This document shows, piece by piece, positions 1-56,100 of a DNA stretch of 64,000 nucleotides. The position numbers were made by a program, and so were the translations under genes. The stretch's first letter is position 1; each line of letters opens with the position of its first letter. Source of the stretch: Dromaius novaehollandiae (Eukaryota; Chordata; Aves; Casuariiformes; Dromaiidae); NCBI RefSeq assembly GCF_036370855.1, contig NC_088112.1, forward strand, positions 13,012,469 through 13,076,468, in the 5' to 3' direction. The notes beneath the pieces were generated by a model. That model saw only the letters and a program-made list of their open reading frames with translations. It did not search any database and had not been told where the DNA came from.

Positions 1-43175
<43,175 letters not shown>

Positions 43176-46100
43176 TGTGGAGACTACCCCCTTTGGGTTG
43201 GGAAGCAAGAAGAGACTGAACCCAGAACAACTGGGAGGGGTCAACTTGACGATGTGGGATCTGGCAACAAAATAAGACTAGGTATACCTAATACACACAA
43301 GGACACATCTTCCTATCTGGCCCTGTTTGAGTGCATGTTCTTCTGTAACATCCCTGTGATTGATTTTACTTGTAGCTTTAAAACTTGGGGGTGGGTGGGC
43401 AAAATGTGCTTTTCTTCCATGAAGTGGTCTGTTTTTTCCCTGTGATGATTCATCCAGTTGAACACGTGACTCCAAAGCCATATTACAGTCCTAGGTGTGG
43501 GGTTCCAGTCAGAGTTGCTCGTTTCCAGAGCGCTGGAAGCCCTCTCCCACCGCAGAAGCAATGGGGCAAATGGATCCCCCTGTGACACGTCACCAGCCAC
43601 GGAGGAGCAGGGCTTGAAGACAAACCCTGACTTACTCTTTGGGGGAAAAGGGGCATGAAGGCACGATTTGTGGCAGCACCCTGAGGACCACGCGATCAAA
43701 GCAGAGAGAGAAAGCCGTGCCGGTCTGGTCTTGAATTCCCACATGACCCAGGCTGAGGCCAGCTTTGTTCCGCCTGAGAAGTCATCTGCCTTTCCAGCAT
43801 CTCTTAAAGGGAGTTTTGACATGTGGGTTTCAGAACAGCAATGACCTAGTTGCCAAATAACCCCTCAGCATTTCAGAGAGCTGGGGGAAGCAAAATTGTC
43901 ATGGCTTTTTCCTTGCTATAGGACATCCACCTATTTGAATTCAAAGAGTTCTCCCCTGAAGTTATATCTTCCACTGAGTAAACAAGATTTCTTAATGAGT
44001 GCAGAAGAGTTTACATTCACCTGAATATGCTCTTGAGCATATTAATTTGGCAGGGAGGGAATAATCACTGATCCTGACAGGAGGCAACTGGAACATATGT
44101 ATGTGATCTTTGATCTCCAGGCAAGGATGAGAGCTGGGATATCCTTTTCCCTTGTTCTAAATGAATTCCTAGCAATACAGCCTCCATCTGTCTGTCTTCA
44201 GAAAATGGTGAATTTCAGCAGGATGTAGTAAACTCCAACTCATTCAGAAATGATGCGATTCTTTAGAAGAGGTAAAATATGGGATAAAACATTAAAAAAT
44301 ACAGCATTTTCCAGGCTCAAAGGTATTCTGAGGGAACACTGAAGTCTGTTTTCTTCTCCAGCTCAGCTCGTCTGATACCCTTGGATATTGAAAGCAAATT
44401 CAGTGGGAACTTCAAGAAGGATTTTGCAATTCACTGTCTTCCCTGCTTCCCCACAGTAATATCATTGAAGCGATACAAAAGTTTGTACTTGAAGTTAAAG
44501 GAGACCAAACCATATACAGCAGGAGAAAATGATGCTAGCCTCACTACTGCAAGAAGTTTTAACTTCTCAGCTTTAATCAGGTCACAGCAGATAATTGCTG
44601 TTTTGGTATACAGATGTGATAATATATATACCTTTCATGCATTTCATCATGCCTTCTAAACTGCATGCTATTACAGGTGTAAAAAAGGCAGAGCCTGGGC
44701 ATTTATTCTCTCAGAGGGAACATATAATTAATTAGTAGAAATGTCCCAGCTGGAATATTTGGTCTTAGGAAACAACAGCCAGCATCAAATTATTAGCAAG
44801 AGGAGATCATGCTGTGTGAGATAACTTTGTTCTCCCAGAAAGTTACACCTATTTCCTTGATAATCAATATATCGCACACATGAAAAGTGCTGGACATTTT
44901 GCACCTTGAGTTTCCTTTAATTGCTGAGACAGACATTTAAACTGCGACAAGAAAATTCTGCAGCACAGTTATCTGAAAGTAGAATGAAATCTCAGGAAGT
45001 CTGGCTGAAATCTTTGAGTGGCAGGAGAAGGACCCAGCCTGAGAAGGTGAGATCATTTCCTTCTTGTCGTGAGGACGAGCAGCAGAAGAGCATTCAGACC
45101 CAGTCATGCTGAAAGGCTCTGCCCTACATCTGCTCTTCCACAAAGGACGTCAGTTCTGGTTTTCCAACACTTCTACACTGCTGGAACTACTGGAGTCAGG
45201 GGATTACAGATATATATTTTTAAAAGGAAGAGGAGAATCAAGCACTTTATTTTTTGTGGAAAACAAGATACGAGGAAAATAGATCCTGCTAAGATCCTAT
45301 TTTTCCTGACCTAAATTATAAGTGCTTGTTATTTTGATACGCAAGTGTTGCAGAAAAGGTGGCACAAGTCCCTGTCTGGCTCTCAGAGCCACCTCTGGGC
45401 ACAGCACAAATTAAATGTCCCACTCTGTCTGACATATTATGGGGTGTTGGAGCCTTGTCACAAACCAGCATGAGCAAGAAGTTAATACTGAAGGATGAAC
45501 TGTACCATGCTGTCCAGTCTCAGCTGCCTAGACAAAATAGGCTATAGCGAGGTGAATTTAAATGCCTGCTTTCATGTGTTTAGGTTTGGAGTGAGTCATG
45601 AGATATTTTACCTAAGCATGAATATCACTTTGCATTCTTTTACTGTAGTTTTGGCATAATAGTTCTCTGAAAACCTAAAAACCACAGTTGGGTGTACTTA
45701 AACAGAACAGGTAGATGGAATCTGTTGCCCTCAGATTTGCTGGCAAAATGCACCCCTTCAGATTCCAAGGGATGAAATGTTTTGAGCAAAATGTCTAAAG
45801 TGCATGAACAAGATGTAAATTGTTTTTGGCTCTAGAGTGTACGCAAATGTTTTGCCTTGTTGCTCAAGTAATATGAGGTATCAGCTAGGAATAATCTTAT
45901 GGTCTTCATTTCTCAGATTTGATGGTTTTGTCCTTTTATTATCTAAAGGATTCAAATAGTCTTTAGCTTCAGTTCTCAAATCCTCCTTGATTGTATATGA
46001 GAAAGAGATTCAAGTTCAGGTCTGTAAAGAACTCAGTGAAATAGAATTTTTCCTTCATATCCTTTTTTAATGTAATAATTTTTAATGGAAATAGGGAGCG

Positions 46101-46464
46101 AATTTGTAACAGTAGGGCTCAGTGGTCATGGATTACTAAGGGGTGTGGTAAATTCTCCACACTTGCAGACTTTCTGCCAAGTTTGGATGTCTTCCATGCA
46201 GATATGCTCTAGTCGCATGGTTTTCAGCCTTTTACAATCTGCAGATTCCTAATTTTTTCCAAGGAATCAGGGACCCCTGTACAGATAATTTAAGTCAACT
46301 GACCCTGTGCTTGCTTTTTTACCTACGTTTTCCTGATTGCTCTGAAGTAGTCTGCAAACTCCCTGGGATTTACCAACCACCACTTGGAATGCCTACTTCA
46401 AAGACAAGATGTTGGCTCAATACAGGAATTACAGGGAAAAAAAGTATGGTCTGTAAAATGAATG

Positions 46465-46520
46465 AAGTCAGACTAGATTATTGTAATGGCTCCTCTCACC
46501 CTAACATTATAAAATGTGAC
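46465..46520 (+). repeat. Possible CR1 3'-end remnant in the CYFIP2 3' UTR
   Basis: GACTAGATTATTGTAATGGC followed by TCCTCTCACCCTAACATTAT resembles an old reptilian or avian CR1 end. Confidence 0.45.
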
Positions 46521-47097
46521 TATTTGCAGTGCACATGCCACTCAAGAGTGATTCTACACTGGACTTTCAATGATACGATAGAAAGGAGAAGCAAACTAGT
46601 TCAAATTCTGCACTTCAATGGTTTTTCTTTTTAACCCTGGCAGCACTTGTTATTAGCATTGAACAACATGTTAGTCCTTTTTCTCCTGCATTACTCCAGT
46701 CCAGTAGGTTCATGTGTGTTTAAGAACAAAAGAGAAAAGAATTGAAGGTATAAAAAAGAAAATATTCTCGGAAACTCGTCAAATGTACCATATTTGTATG
46801 AAAAGCTGCTTGAGTTATTTTGTACAATGAATTTTATTTATGGTGGGGTATATTTACGCTCGTGATCTGATATGGTGTTAAATTTTTGATCCATATTTGC
46901 TATGCAGCTGAAGATGATATTTTGGTTTTGTATTATTATTTTTTGCTGTTGTTCTGAAAATCAGCCAATGGAAGTTTCCATCTCCATTAAAAAATGCTTC
47001 TGTAAGAGTAAAGCATCTGGTACATGGTGATATGTCCCGTAACACAGCAACCAACAGTGTGTGCAACAAATGTGGGATGAATTTTGTGATGAAGCAA

Positions 47098-47103
47098 AAT
47101 AAA
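47098..47103 (+). terminator. Candidate CYFIP2 poly(A) signal
   Basis: AATAAA with a GT-rich element (TGTGGTGTT) about 40 bases downstream. It lies 3.9 kb after the stop codon. Confidence 0.4.
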
Positions 47104-48079
47104 AATTGGGCCCATTCATGAAATGGGCAAACTTTACACTGTGGTGTTATCATTGCTGTGAAAACTATTATTTGGGGAGAGCTTCTGATTGCATCTGGCA
47201 CAAAGGAAAAATCTAAGAGAAGTAATGGCAGCATTGTGTTGCTAAAAACATCATTCCTTTGGCAGAAACTACGAAGAAAAGTGAAGCTTTGTGGCCTACA
47301 ACAAAACAACCAAGCAAATATTCCTATCAGAAAGTTGATGATTTGGGGGGAAAGACATATTCCTGCAACAAATTTTGAAAACTTGTTTCAGTGTAAGAGG
47401 GCGGGGGGGGATTTTTTTTTTTTAATGGAACTTATTGACTAACCCTACTCAAAACAAAGTTAAACTGAGGCTCTGATTTCCTCTATTACCACAGCCTTGC
47501 CAGTCCAGCAAGGGCCTTTATATTCTAGGGGACTCTTCTTGTAATTTTTTTTCCCACATTTCCATTTGAAAGCACTCTTCAGTTCCTCTAGAAGCATCCT
47601 AAGAATGATGATGGTGGTTGACTGCAGAAGGAGCACTGGGGACAGAGACAAAAAGGCCTTCTGGGAGCTGAGCTTTCCTATAGGGAGCTCAAGCAATAAG
47701 AAGAAATGAAGGGAATATGGCTTTGTAGAGAAGGAATTAGGGGGAAACAACTGATGGGGACCTATGGGATTAGAAACATCTGTGCTTTATCAGCTCTTGA
47801 TAAAATGCTATAACCAGTATTCCCTTTTGTAGCTTCTTGCCAAGGGTTCTTCATGAGAATGGCTTCCTAACTCCAGAGAAATAAAAATGCACTGGTTCTC
47901 CATGTAAAATTAGAATTGAACTTTACACCGTGTGCAGGCAGCTCTGTTGATCTTTCAGGTTTGTTTTAAGTCTCTGGACACATGATGTGCCTCTGAGGCT
48001 TCATGTGTAACCTACTACCACAGAGGATGATTTGCCTGTTGGGTGAAGGTTGCCCAGTTGTTTACTGATTTCAGCATGG

Positions 48080-48165
48080 TTTTGCGGCTGGGAACAGCAG
48101 AGGTGAGAGTGGGACTCTATTCCCAACTCAGACACTGATACTAGGGAAGTCACTTGGTTTTAATC
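48080..48165 (-). repeat. Possible MIR-like remnant
   Basis: GGGACTCTATTCCCAACTCA followed by AGGGAAGTCACTTGGTTTTA resembles the reverse-strand MIR layout. Confidence 0.35.
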
Positions 48166-50798
48166 CTCCCTCCCCACCACTGCCCCCCCCCCTTTTGTAA
48201 ATTAATTTTAGCTGCTGTCTCTTGGGCTCCCCAGTACAGACAGACAGCCTGCAGAAGTGCTAGGAGCTCACAGGCTGTGCTGGGCTCACCTGGAGCCAGA
48301 GGCAATACTTGCTTTGAGTACCTGGGTCTAAGAGTCTGACTTTTTGACAACCAACCTTAGGGGACCAGTAATTGAAAATACAGGCCCCCAGTTTTCTTCT
48401 TCCTCACGTTTCTAAACATATTTATGTCTTCAGATTAAAGGCAGTCTGCCAGTGCAAAAGGTAGTTCATTAATGATTGTTTTATTATTTTGAAAGGGTAA
48501 CAAAATGACTTTCTGTGACCCCCTTCTGCAAGCCCAGAGTGACTTTCACATCTAGTTTTGCTTGATTTAAAGTTCTGATAGAAACATCTGGCAGGCAAGA
48601 GGTCTGCAAACAAATGATCTGTTGATTACATGTCACTTGGCCTCGTGGCACCCACTCCTGACGTGGTGCCTCCAGGCCTCTGTTGCTTACAGAACACCCA
48701 CCTGGCATGCCTAACCAGCCCGCTGCTCCTCGTCTGCCCACGGATGTGGTTTATGGGATCACTGAACTGATCTAAATAAAAGAGTAACCACTTTGCAAAA
48801 GTGAGTTGGGGTGTGTTTTACGGCTTGACAAACCCGGATCACTCCTCTGCTGTACAACACAGACCTGCAGATACTTGCAGTGGCACAACCACAGCAGTAC
48901 GAGGGTGGGAACGCGCAGTGGGTGTGATGGGCTTGGGAACTCCTGGGGTTGGCGTCGTCATCAAAACTCGGGCAGCATGAAATGACAGCCTCAGCCACTG
49001 CAGACATGGTTACCTTGACATAGCCTGAATTAAAATGTCTGCTTAGTGAAGTCCAGTATTTCAAGCTTTGAGCATCCTTTCATGTCGCTAAGCTGCAATC
49101 ATCTGAACACCAGACAATTCCCTTAAACCCTTTCATTGCCAGAAGGAAAAGGATTTATCCTCTCTTTGAAGCAGTAAACTGTTCCTTGAGGCCATCAAAA
49201 TATACAAATCTACAGTAATATTGCAAGCCTGTTCTGAAAGTTTCCACAGGAGCTGCACCTAGCAGACATCCAGGGCAAAAGCATCCATCATCCATTAACA
49301 GGACGCTTCCACCAGTTTTATAACCCAGGACAGCTGATACCCAGTATTTTTCCATCATTTTTCTAGACCAGAAGAGAGGAGAAGGAAGGGCGGGGACAAG
49401 AAAAGCCTTTTGATGCTGCTGAAGGTGTTATTTACACACAAAGCTGTCTTGCCCTATCCCCTGGATTCCAGTCAAACTTTTTAGCCTGTAAACCAGTATT
49501 TCAGGAGGAACTGCATTGTTAAAAGATGAGCCACTAGGAAGACTCCCTGCTTTCTGATGAGTTGGACATTGTTTTTAAGGAAACATCTGATGCGAGTATC
49601 ACCCAGTGAGGTCATAGCTTGGAGCTGTATCCACTTAATTACAACCTTCCCATTAAAATGAGGGTATAAACCAACAACAGATGCATTGGTTGCATTGCTG
49701 CTTTATGTTACCAGCCTGAACTTGCCTTTGACTAAGCAGAGGAGGCAATTCCATGTCAGTCCTACATGGCTGTTAACCCCTGTATTGTCATACACGGCCT
49801 TGCTAAACCCTTTCAATGCAACTCCTGTGACTTAGTGATTTTACTCATCACACCCCCACAGCCTCTATAAAAGAGAGAAATAAATACATGACACATTTGT
49901 ATCCCACAGTTGATTGCAAAATCTGACTAAAGCTTTTCCCAGGGCAGTGACGATTTGACAGACTGGTTGTCTGTGGATTCCCTGATGTCTAATAGGGCAA
50001 GTGAGCTCTGCAGCCTCTCCTCCTTTCGGGGCACTAGTAGGGCCTCTTCCCTCTCATGTCTCCTCTTTTCATGGTACTCAGAAGTGCTCCTCTTTGAGAT
50101 CTCTCCCCTTGTCAAATTTGGTGAAACTAGCCCATGGGGGGAAATGTTTTGGAGGACAGAGAGGAAGGCGGGGACAGATACATGGGCACACATGTATATG
50201 CTCATGTTAGCCTTGTTCCTTTAGGAAATCAGGCTAAGAGTTGAAGCTAAAGCTGTAGCCCAAAGTGCCTTTTGCTTTCAACCATGCTGCCCCCTCCATT
50301 GTGTCAGTACAGTCATTTATGAGGTTGTATAGTGAACCAGGTAAAGAATCGATCCAGCTCTTGGCAGAAAAAAAAAAAAAGAAAAGAAAAGAAAAGCTTA
50401 TTTTAACCCCAGATCCCTGCCACAGAGAGACCTACAAATTTGCTTCCTTCCTAACTCCTCTCTAAAGCTTGTTTTCTGAATACAGCGGGCAGCCATGCTC
50501 TGTACAGGTATCAACAATGCTTACCCAGAAAGGCTTGAAAATAATTTTGGACACAGTTTAACTCATGTAACTACAGCACTGCTAGGACTCCTCAGCTAAG
50601 AGCAGGGCCTTGCAGTGGTGGACAACATCCGGCAGAAGGGGAGAGACAAACACTGCTGCTGAGCACGGGCAACTCAACAAGGCAGAGCAGCCAATGGGAA
50701 AACAAAGGACAGCATTCCCATAAACAGAAGTGCAGGCAATCTGTGAGCACAACCCTTGCCCCATGCAGCCATCACCCCGGGTTTCTGCAGTCAGCCTC

Positions 50799-50836
50799 AT
50801 ATTCACACACTGCATGAATATTCACACATTGCATGA
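50799..50836. repeat. 19-base direct tandem duplication
   Basis: ATATTCACACACTGCATGA (50799-50817) is followed at once by ATATTCACACATTGCATGA (50818-50836), with one difference. Confidence 0.9.
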
Positions 50837-52559
50837 ACAACTCTTAACCAGCACCACTGAGTAAATTTACTAAATAAAGGCCAAACCCACTATCACTGTC
50901 TAGCCCAGGGTGCAATTTGCCTGCGTGATGTGTAACAGCAGCAGGAGTTGCTCCCAGACTACCGATAAATCAGCACACACTTCTTTCCCTACGTCAAAAA
51001 CCACTGCCACGCGATTCAGACTATCAACTGGCTCTCCGATGAGAAAGGAAGGAGTTTGATTTGGCTGGTACAGTCTTTCCCAGTCAGTGACCTGCAGGTC
51101 TGTGACTGTGATGAGCAGACCTGATTAAAATCGAGTGACTCAGAAAATACTACGTTTGCTGGGGAAAATGCTGATATAGTTGCACAGAGGATGAGTGGGC
51201 TGAGTGAAAAACACATGCATTGCTTGCACTGCTGTAGCTTGATGGTCTAAGGGCAATTTTTGTAGTAAGAGATAGTGTATTTTACAGAAAAAAAAACCCT
51301 CAAATTTGCAGGCCCAGAAGACATACAAATCTTATATCTTTATATTGCCTAATGAAAGATATCATTTGTACCTACAAATCTGGTCTGGCTGAAGAAATAC
51401 CAGGCAGTTCCTGTTGGTTTTACTTATCTCTATAGACCTCCACTGAGACCTGGCTAATGGATTCTGCTTTAACGAAAGAGCTCTCCTATCTGCAGTAGCT
51501 TTCTGTGGGCACGTGGACACGGTGCACAAGCACAGGGAGGGAGGGAGGAAGTCAGCAGAGAGGAGTGGGCAGAGCACATTCCTGTGCAACAGGTTCAGAA
51601 ACTTTTACACTCACTCTAATGATCAGAAAGAGACGATTCAGCTGCAATGGAAATGGGGACAGCGAGTGGATGGCGTAGCTGCAGCCCTTGACCCCAGGTA
51701 AAGCTATACCACAGACTTTATGTACGGTAGGGACTGAACCTCATGGCTATGGTGAGGTCTACCAATTAAACAGCCACCAAATGAAACAGCGCAAAATGAG
51801 TCCAACTGATGGAAGAGCCCATACGCCCCTGCAGATAGACAACTCCTGTGAAGACGGTTTCCTCTACGTGATTCTCTTCCCCCCAACTTTGCCTTTCACT
51901 TCTACAAAATACTGCACATAGTTAGTAGTAAGTAGAGAATAATAAATACCACTGACTGAATCAACAGAACGCTTTCTGAAATGTTTCCTAGCCATATTAA
52001 TATCTTCAGTTACAGCCTCTTTTAGTAAGAAGTGAAATTTTCTGAAGTACAAATGTGACTCAGAGTTTATTTTCTCGTTTACTTTTAATTTCTGTACACC
52101 GCTGTCTGCATGAGTATAAAGTCCACAACTTCGCAGCGTACACGACCCGCTCAGCGTATGCCCGGGTGTCCCACAGCCTCAGACACTAGCCCAGAACTGC
52201 AATCACACACCAGCTACCCAGAAATGCAGTCTCTGGCCTTCGTGGCAACTTCTTCCCCTCCCTCCTGCTGCTCCCAACCACTGCAATGAGAAAATGAGAG
52301 GAGAAATCCATGTCCACCCACCAAGCTTAGCCCAGGCAGAGCCAGAAGAGCCTAGTCCCAAATGCGTGCAAAGGCTGTTCAGCCTGCCTGCAGCTGCCAC
52401 CGTACCCTCTTCCTCCCCTCCTCAGACCCTGATCAGGCAGGGTACATTGGGCCAGGCAGCAGGGCTGAGGGTGAAAGGCTGACACAGTGTGGGGGGCACA
52501 CTTTCATAGTAGGGGGCTTGCCCGGGGGGTGGCTTTCATGGGGTGGGGGGAAGAGGGGG

Positions 52560-53130
52560 ACTTGCACGGAGGGGTAAAGGATTGCACCCGGGACGGCTCG
52601 CTCGGAGGCATGCGAGGCTTGCACGGGGGTGTGCAAGGCTGGCATGAGTATCCACTCCCGGTGCACCGACCCCAGCGGCGGGGCAGCGCCGGCCCGGAGG
52701 AGGAGGAGGAGCCGGCGGGGCAGGTGCGCTCGCAGCCCGGCCCAGCGCCGCCAGCAGCGGCTGCTCCCGTCGGCAGCGGGATGCTCTGAGCCCGCCCCGA
52801 CACGAGCAGGACATGGAGCCGCTGGGGGCCGACGGCAGCTGCAGCAACGGTGGGTGCCGAGCCCGGGCCGGGGGGGCGAGCCGGGCCCTGCGCGCCCCCC
52901 CGCCCCCCGGGCCGCCCTCCGCGGGGAGACGCGGCGGAGGCTCCGCGGGGAGCGGGTGAGCCCTGCTGCACGCCGGGTCCCTCTCCCGGGTTGGGACAGA
53001 CATCCCCCCCCCCGTGCCTTTTCCCCGAGGGACCCGGGCTCCGCGCAGAAGCGGGGGAGTTCGCTTTCGGCGAGCCTCGCAAAGCCGGGTCCGCGAGCGA
53101 CAGCGCTGCGCCTGCCGCCCGGGCGTCGCC
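52560..53130. promoter_or_regulatory. CpG island / NIPAL4 promoter and first exon
   Basis: Very G+C- and CpG-rich over about 570 bases, covering the first coding exon. No TATA box was seen near it. The transcription start is not resolved. Confidence 0.7.
52813..52849 (+). CDS. NIPAL4: NIPAL4 exon 1, residues 1-12
   Basis: Encodes [12 protein letters not shown] plus one base of Gly13. Context GGACATGG, donor GTGGGT. The segment GSCSNGSL across the junction lines up with the human N-terminus. Confidence 0.85.
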
Positions 53131-56100
53131 GGGAAGAGGGGTGTTTTCCTTTAGAGACTGCTAAATCCAACATGCAAGAGACTGACTGCTCACCCTATCC
53201 CACTGCCTGATGCTCATCCCCTATAGCACAGTATAGAGCCTTTTAGCCAGGTGGTGAGACTTCCCCCTGCTCCTCTGGGAAATCCTCCCCAGTCAAGGAA
53301 TTTTTTCCAAATAGAAAAAAAATCTATCCATGGAGGAATCTCAAGACACTCATCTAGAAGGTCATGAGAATTTTTTCCCCTTAGAAAAAATCCGTATCCT
53401 AATCCTAAGATACACACACAGGGGACAGGGAGTGAGGCTGCAGAAGAACCAAGGTGGGCTCCTGGTTTAGGAAGAAGGTGGGATGTCTCCGACCAGCTCC
53501 CCTGCCCAGCGTGCCAGCAGTACTGCAGCCAGTCAGCTATAGCACACCTCTGTTTGCAGTAAGGCAAATAATTGCTGCATAATTTTGACATGAATTCAGG
53601 CAGAAAATTAAACTCTTACTAAAAAGAGACTTTTGTGACAATCTACCTGGCAGTTTTATTCCCTAACATTGAGTGTAGGAAGGACAGTGTGACTGCAGAG
53701 GTAAGGCTGCGATAGAAGGATGTGTAGGTGTGGCAGAAGTGTGAGGGTAAGAAGAAACTGAACACTTTTCCCACTCCCGTGCAGCAACGCACCTTGGCTA
53801 GAGACTCTGGGTTTTAGTGCCTTTGGTGTTAACAGGGGAGATCCTTGCCTGCTTTTACTCCTTCTACGTTCTCAGGATTTGGCATGCTTTGCAAGCACTC
53901 AGGTATTTAGCAAACAGGTAGAACAAACATTAGACAGTAGAGGCAAGATAGAGAGGAAACGTTGGTCTTGAGGCAAGCCAGTTGCCTTTTTATGAGCAAT
54001 CAGATGGCATTTAGTAGGCAGAGCTGGGACAAATTCATAGTTACAAAATATGGGAGTCATGCCATGCTAGGCTAGAAGCAGTAGGTTGCAGACTAGCTGG
54101 CAGCTGCTGGGATTAGTTGACTGGAAAGCTCAAAAACCTTTGAGCCAACAGGACCGGGGGATGGCAACATAGAATTCAATAGCTCATAATTTTGGATTTT
54201 GATGGAGATAGTGTGGCAGAGGTATTTGAAAATTCGATTATTACAGCAGTCCTTCTGGCCTCCCAGTTCACAGCGTGTAAGCTGGCAGACACATTCATGT
54301 CAAAGTGCTGTAATGAGTTGCTTCAATTGTTACTGTTCAGGAATTCACTATATAAATCTGTCACTAACGACATGGCCATTTCCATATGATAGTAAGGAGG
54401 TGTCCTGAGTTTAGGTGCACACGTTGAGATCTGCACATGGAGTTGGCAAGGACCTTAGGTATCAGCTGTTATAGTGACGGCATCTCATCAGCTAGGCGGT
54501 CATTCAGAGAGGTGGCTGAAGGAGCCTGTACACCAATAGGAACAGACTTGTTAGTCACATAGGAAGTTCTGTTTTCTCTCCGTGGTCTTACAGGGTCACT
54601 GGTTACCCTTTCCTGCCTTTCTCACCGGGTTGTATGCCGGGTGGTCAGTGATGCTGACCTGGCTGACTCCAGCCATGACAATGTGACTTCAGATGACTTC
54701 TGGGTAACTGAACTGGAAAGCAATTATGGATTCTACATTGGCTTGGGCTTGGCCATCTTCTCCAGCTTCCTCATCGGAAGCAGCATGATCCTCAAGAAGA
54801 AGGGGTTGTTACGGCTGGTGGAGAAGGGAGGCACCAGAGCAGGTAAGGCTTTTGGGGGGCAGGAAGGAGAAGGTCTATCTGTTCCCAGGACCAAATGCAT
54901 TATCCAAACCCCACCATTCAAGAAAAGAGACTTCCTCCTCTGGATACACAGTTGGCTTTTCATCAGCAATGTAAATAAGATCTTTTATGCATGCATTTTT
55001 TCCTGTGTATGGGACTCACAGCAGTGGAGAGACTGCAGCTGAGGAGCTACTTTACAGAGCCCTGCGTTGAAAGGGCTCAGCCATTCCCTAGTCTTACACT
55101 GCAGATAGTAAGAGTCACACACACTGAACGACCAGACATGCACCACCATACTAACAATACGTGCCCATCACAGCCCTCACATGGGATAATGTGGGACCAG
55201 AAGAAAGCTGGGAGATCTTACTGCCTTTGCACAGAGATGAAAGTCATCTCACTGTCAGACTGAGGCAGAACAGCGCAACTCCACAACTGCCCTATAGCTT
55301 GTAGTACTGTAGCTTTGCTACCAAGTCTCCAAGACCAGAATGTGGCCGCATGTGCTTTAATTGCGCTAGCAAGAGCCATTTATTAATGCAGGACAACTGT
55401 GCTGCACACCTGGGATTTGTGTGTGTCTGAGCTCTGCCTGTGGTTTGTAGAAGTGATACACCTGAGGTATGTTGCTCGATGACAGCATGCTCATTGATAT
55501 CTTTCCTCTAGCACCAAGCTCTTTGGGTGAGGTGTGTATTTAAATCTATGTATGTATGGATGGGGAACAGTGAAGGAATACTGCTTATGGCTGAATCACT
55601 GCTGAGTTCAACATGTCCCATCAGCATTGCAGCCATATGCTCTAGCAGCAGCTTAAGTCCTGTCTGGCAGCTCACCTAGTTGCACAACTAGGAAATGAAA
55701 TAGGAATACACTGCTGCATCCCTGTTCTGATTTAGTAGTTTTCTCCAATAATTCTCAAATCATTTGTCAAAGGACAACAATATCACTGTTCCTATCTTAT
55801 ATATGGAAACACAGAGGCATGGAAAGATGGAGCAACTTTTCCAGGCAAAACAGCAAAGCTGACAACAGAACCGGAGCCGCAGTCCACATTTGAGTCTCAT
55901 TCCCTCATCTCCATGCCATTAGGCTGGCTGTGTGCAACAGCTGAGCTTCATGGTTTTGCTTTTCAGCACCATCTCCATACAAGAAAATCTCAGTATTGTT
56001 TCAGATATTTCTGTCCTGCATGAGCTCCTCCCAAAACAGAGCCAGGCTAGTAAAAAGAGAGTAAATCCCCTCCTATTTTTCAGGATACTTTACCCAGAAT

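Larger units (their letters stand above)
43176..47130 (+). other. CYFIP2: Probable CYFIP2 3' UTR
   Basis: No coding exon follows the TAG. The stretch is AT-rich, with only short chance reading frames, as expected of a long neuronal 3' UTR. The best cleavage signal is AATAAA at 47098-47103, followed about 40 bases later by a GT-rich element (47141-47160). ATTAAA at 46986 and AATAAA at 47880 and 48775 are alternatives. The start is certain; the end is inferred. Confidence 0.45.
47131..52500. other. Intergenic region between CYFIP2 and NIPAL4
   Basis: No conserved coding exon, tRNA or other RNA was recognised. It holds a MIR-like remnant (48080-48165), an 11-base C run (48183-48193), an A-rich purine tract (50370-50396) and a 19-base tandem duplication (50799-50836). 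AATAAA at 48775 could be a distal poly(A) signal. Confidence 0.7.

Noticed and set aside
52433-53210. Long frames on both strands across the CpG island
   Set aside because: High G+C removes stop codons by chance. Only the short NIPAL4 exon 1 fits a conserved protein.
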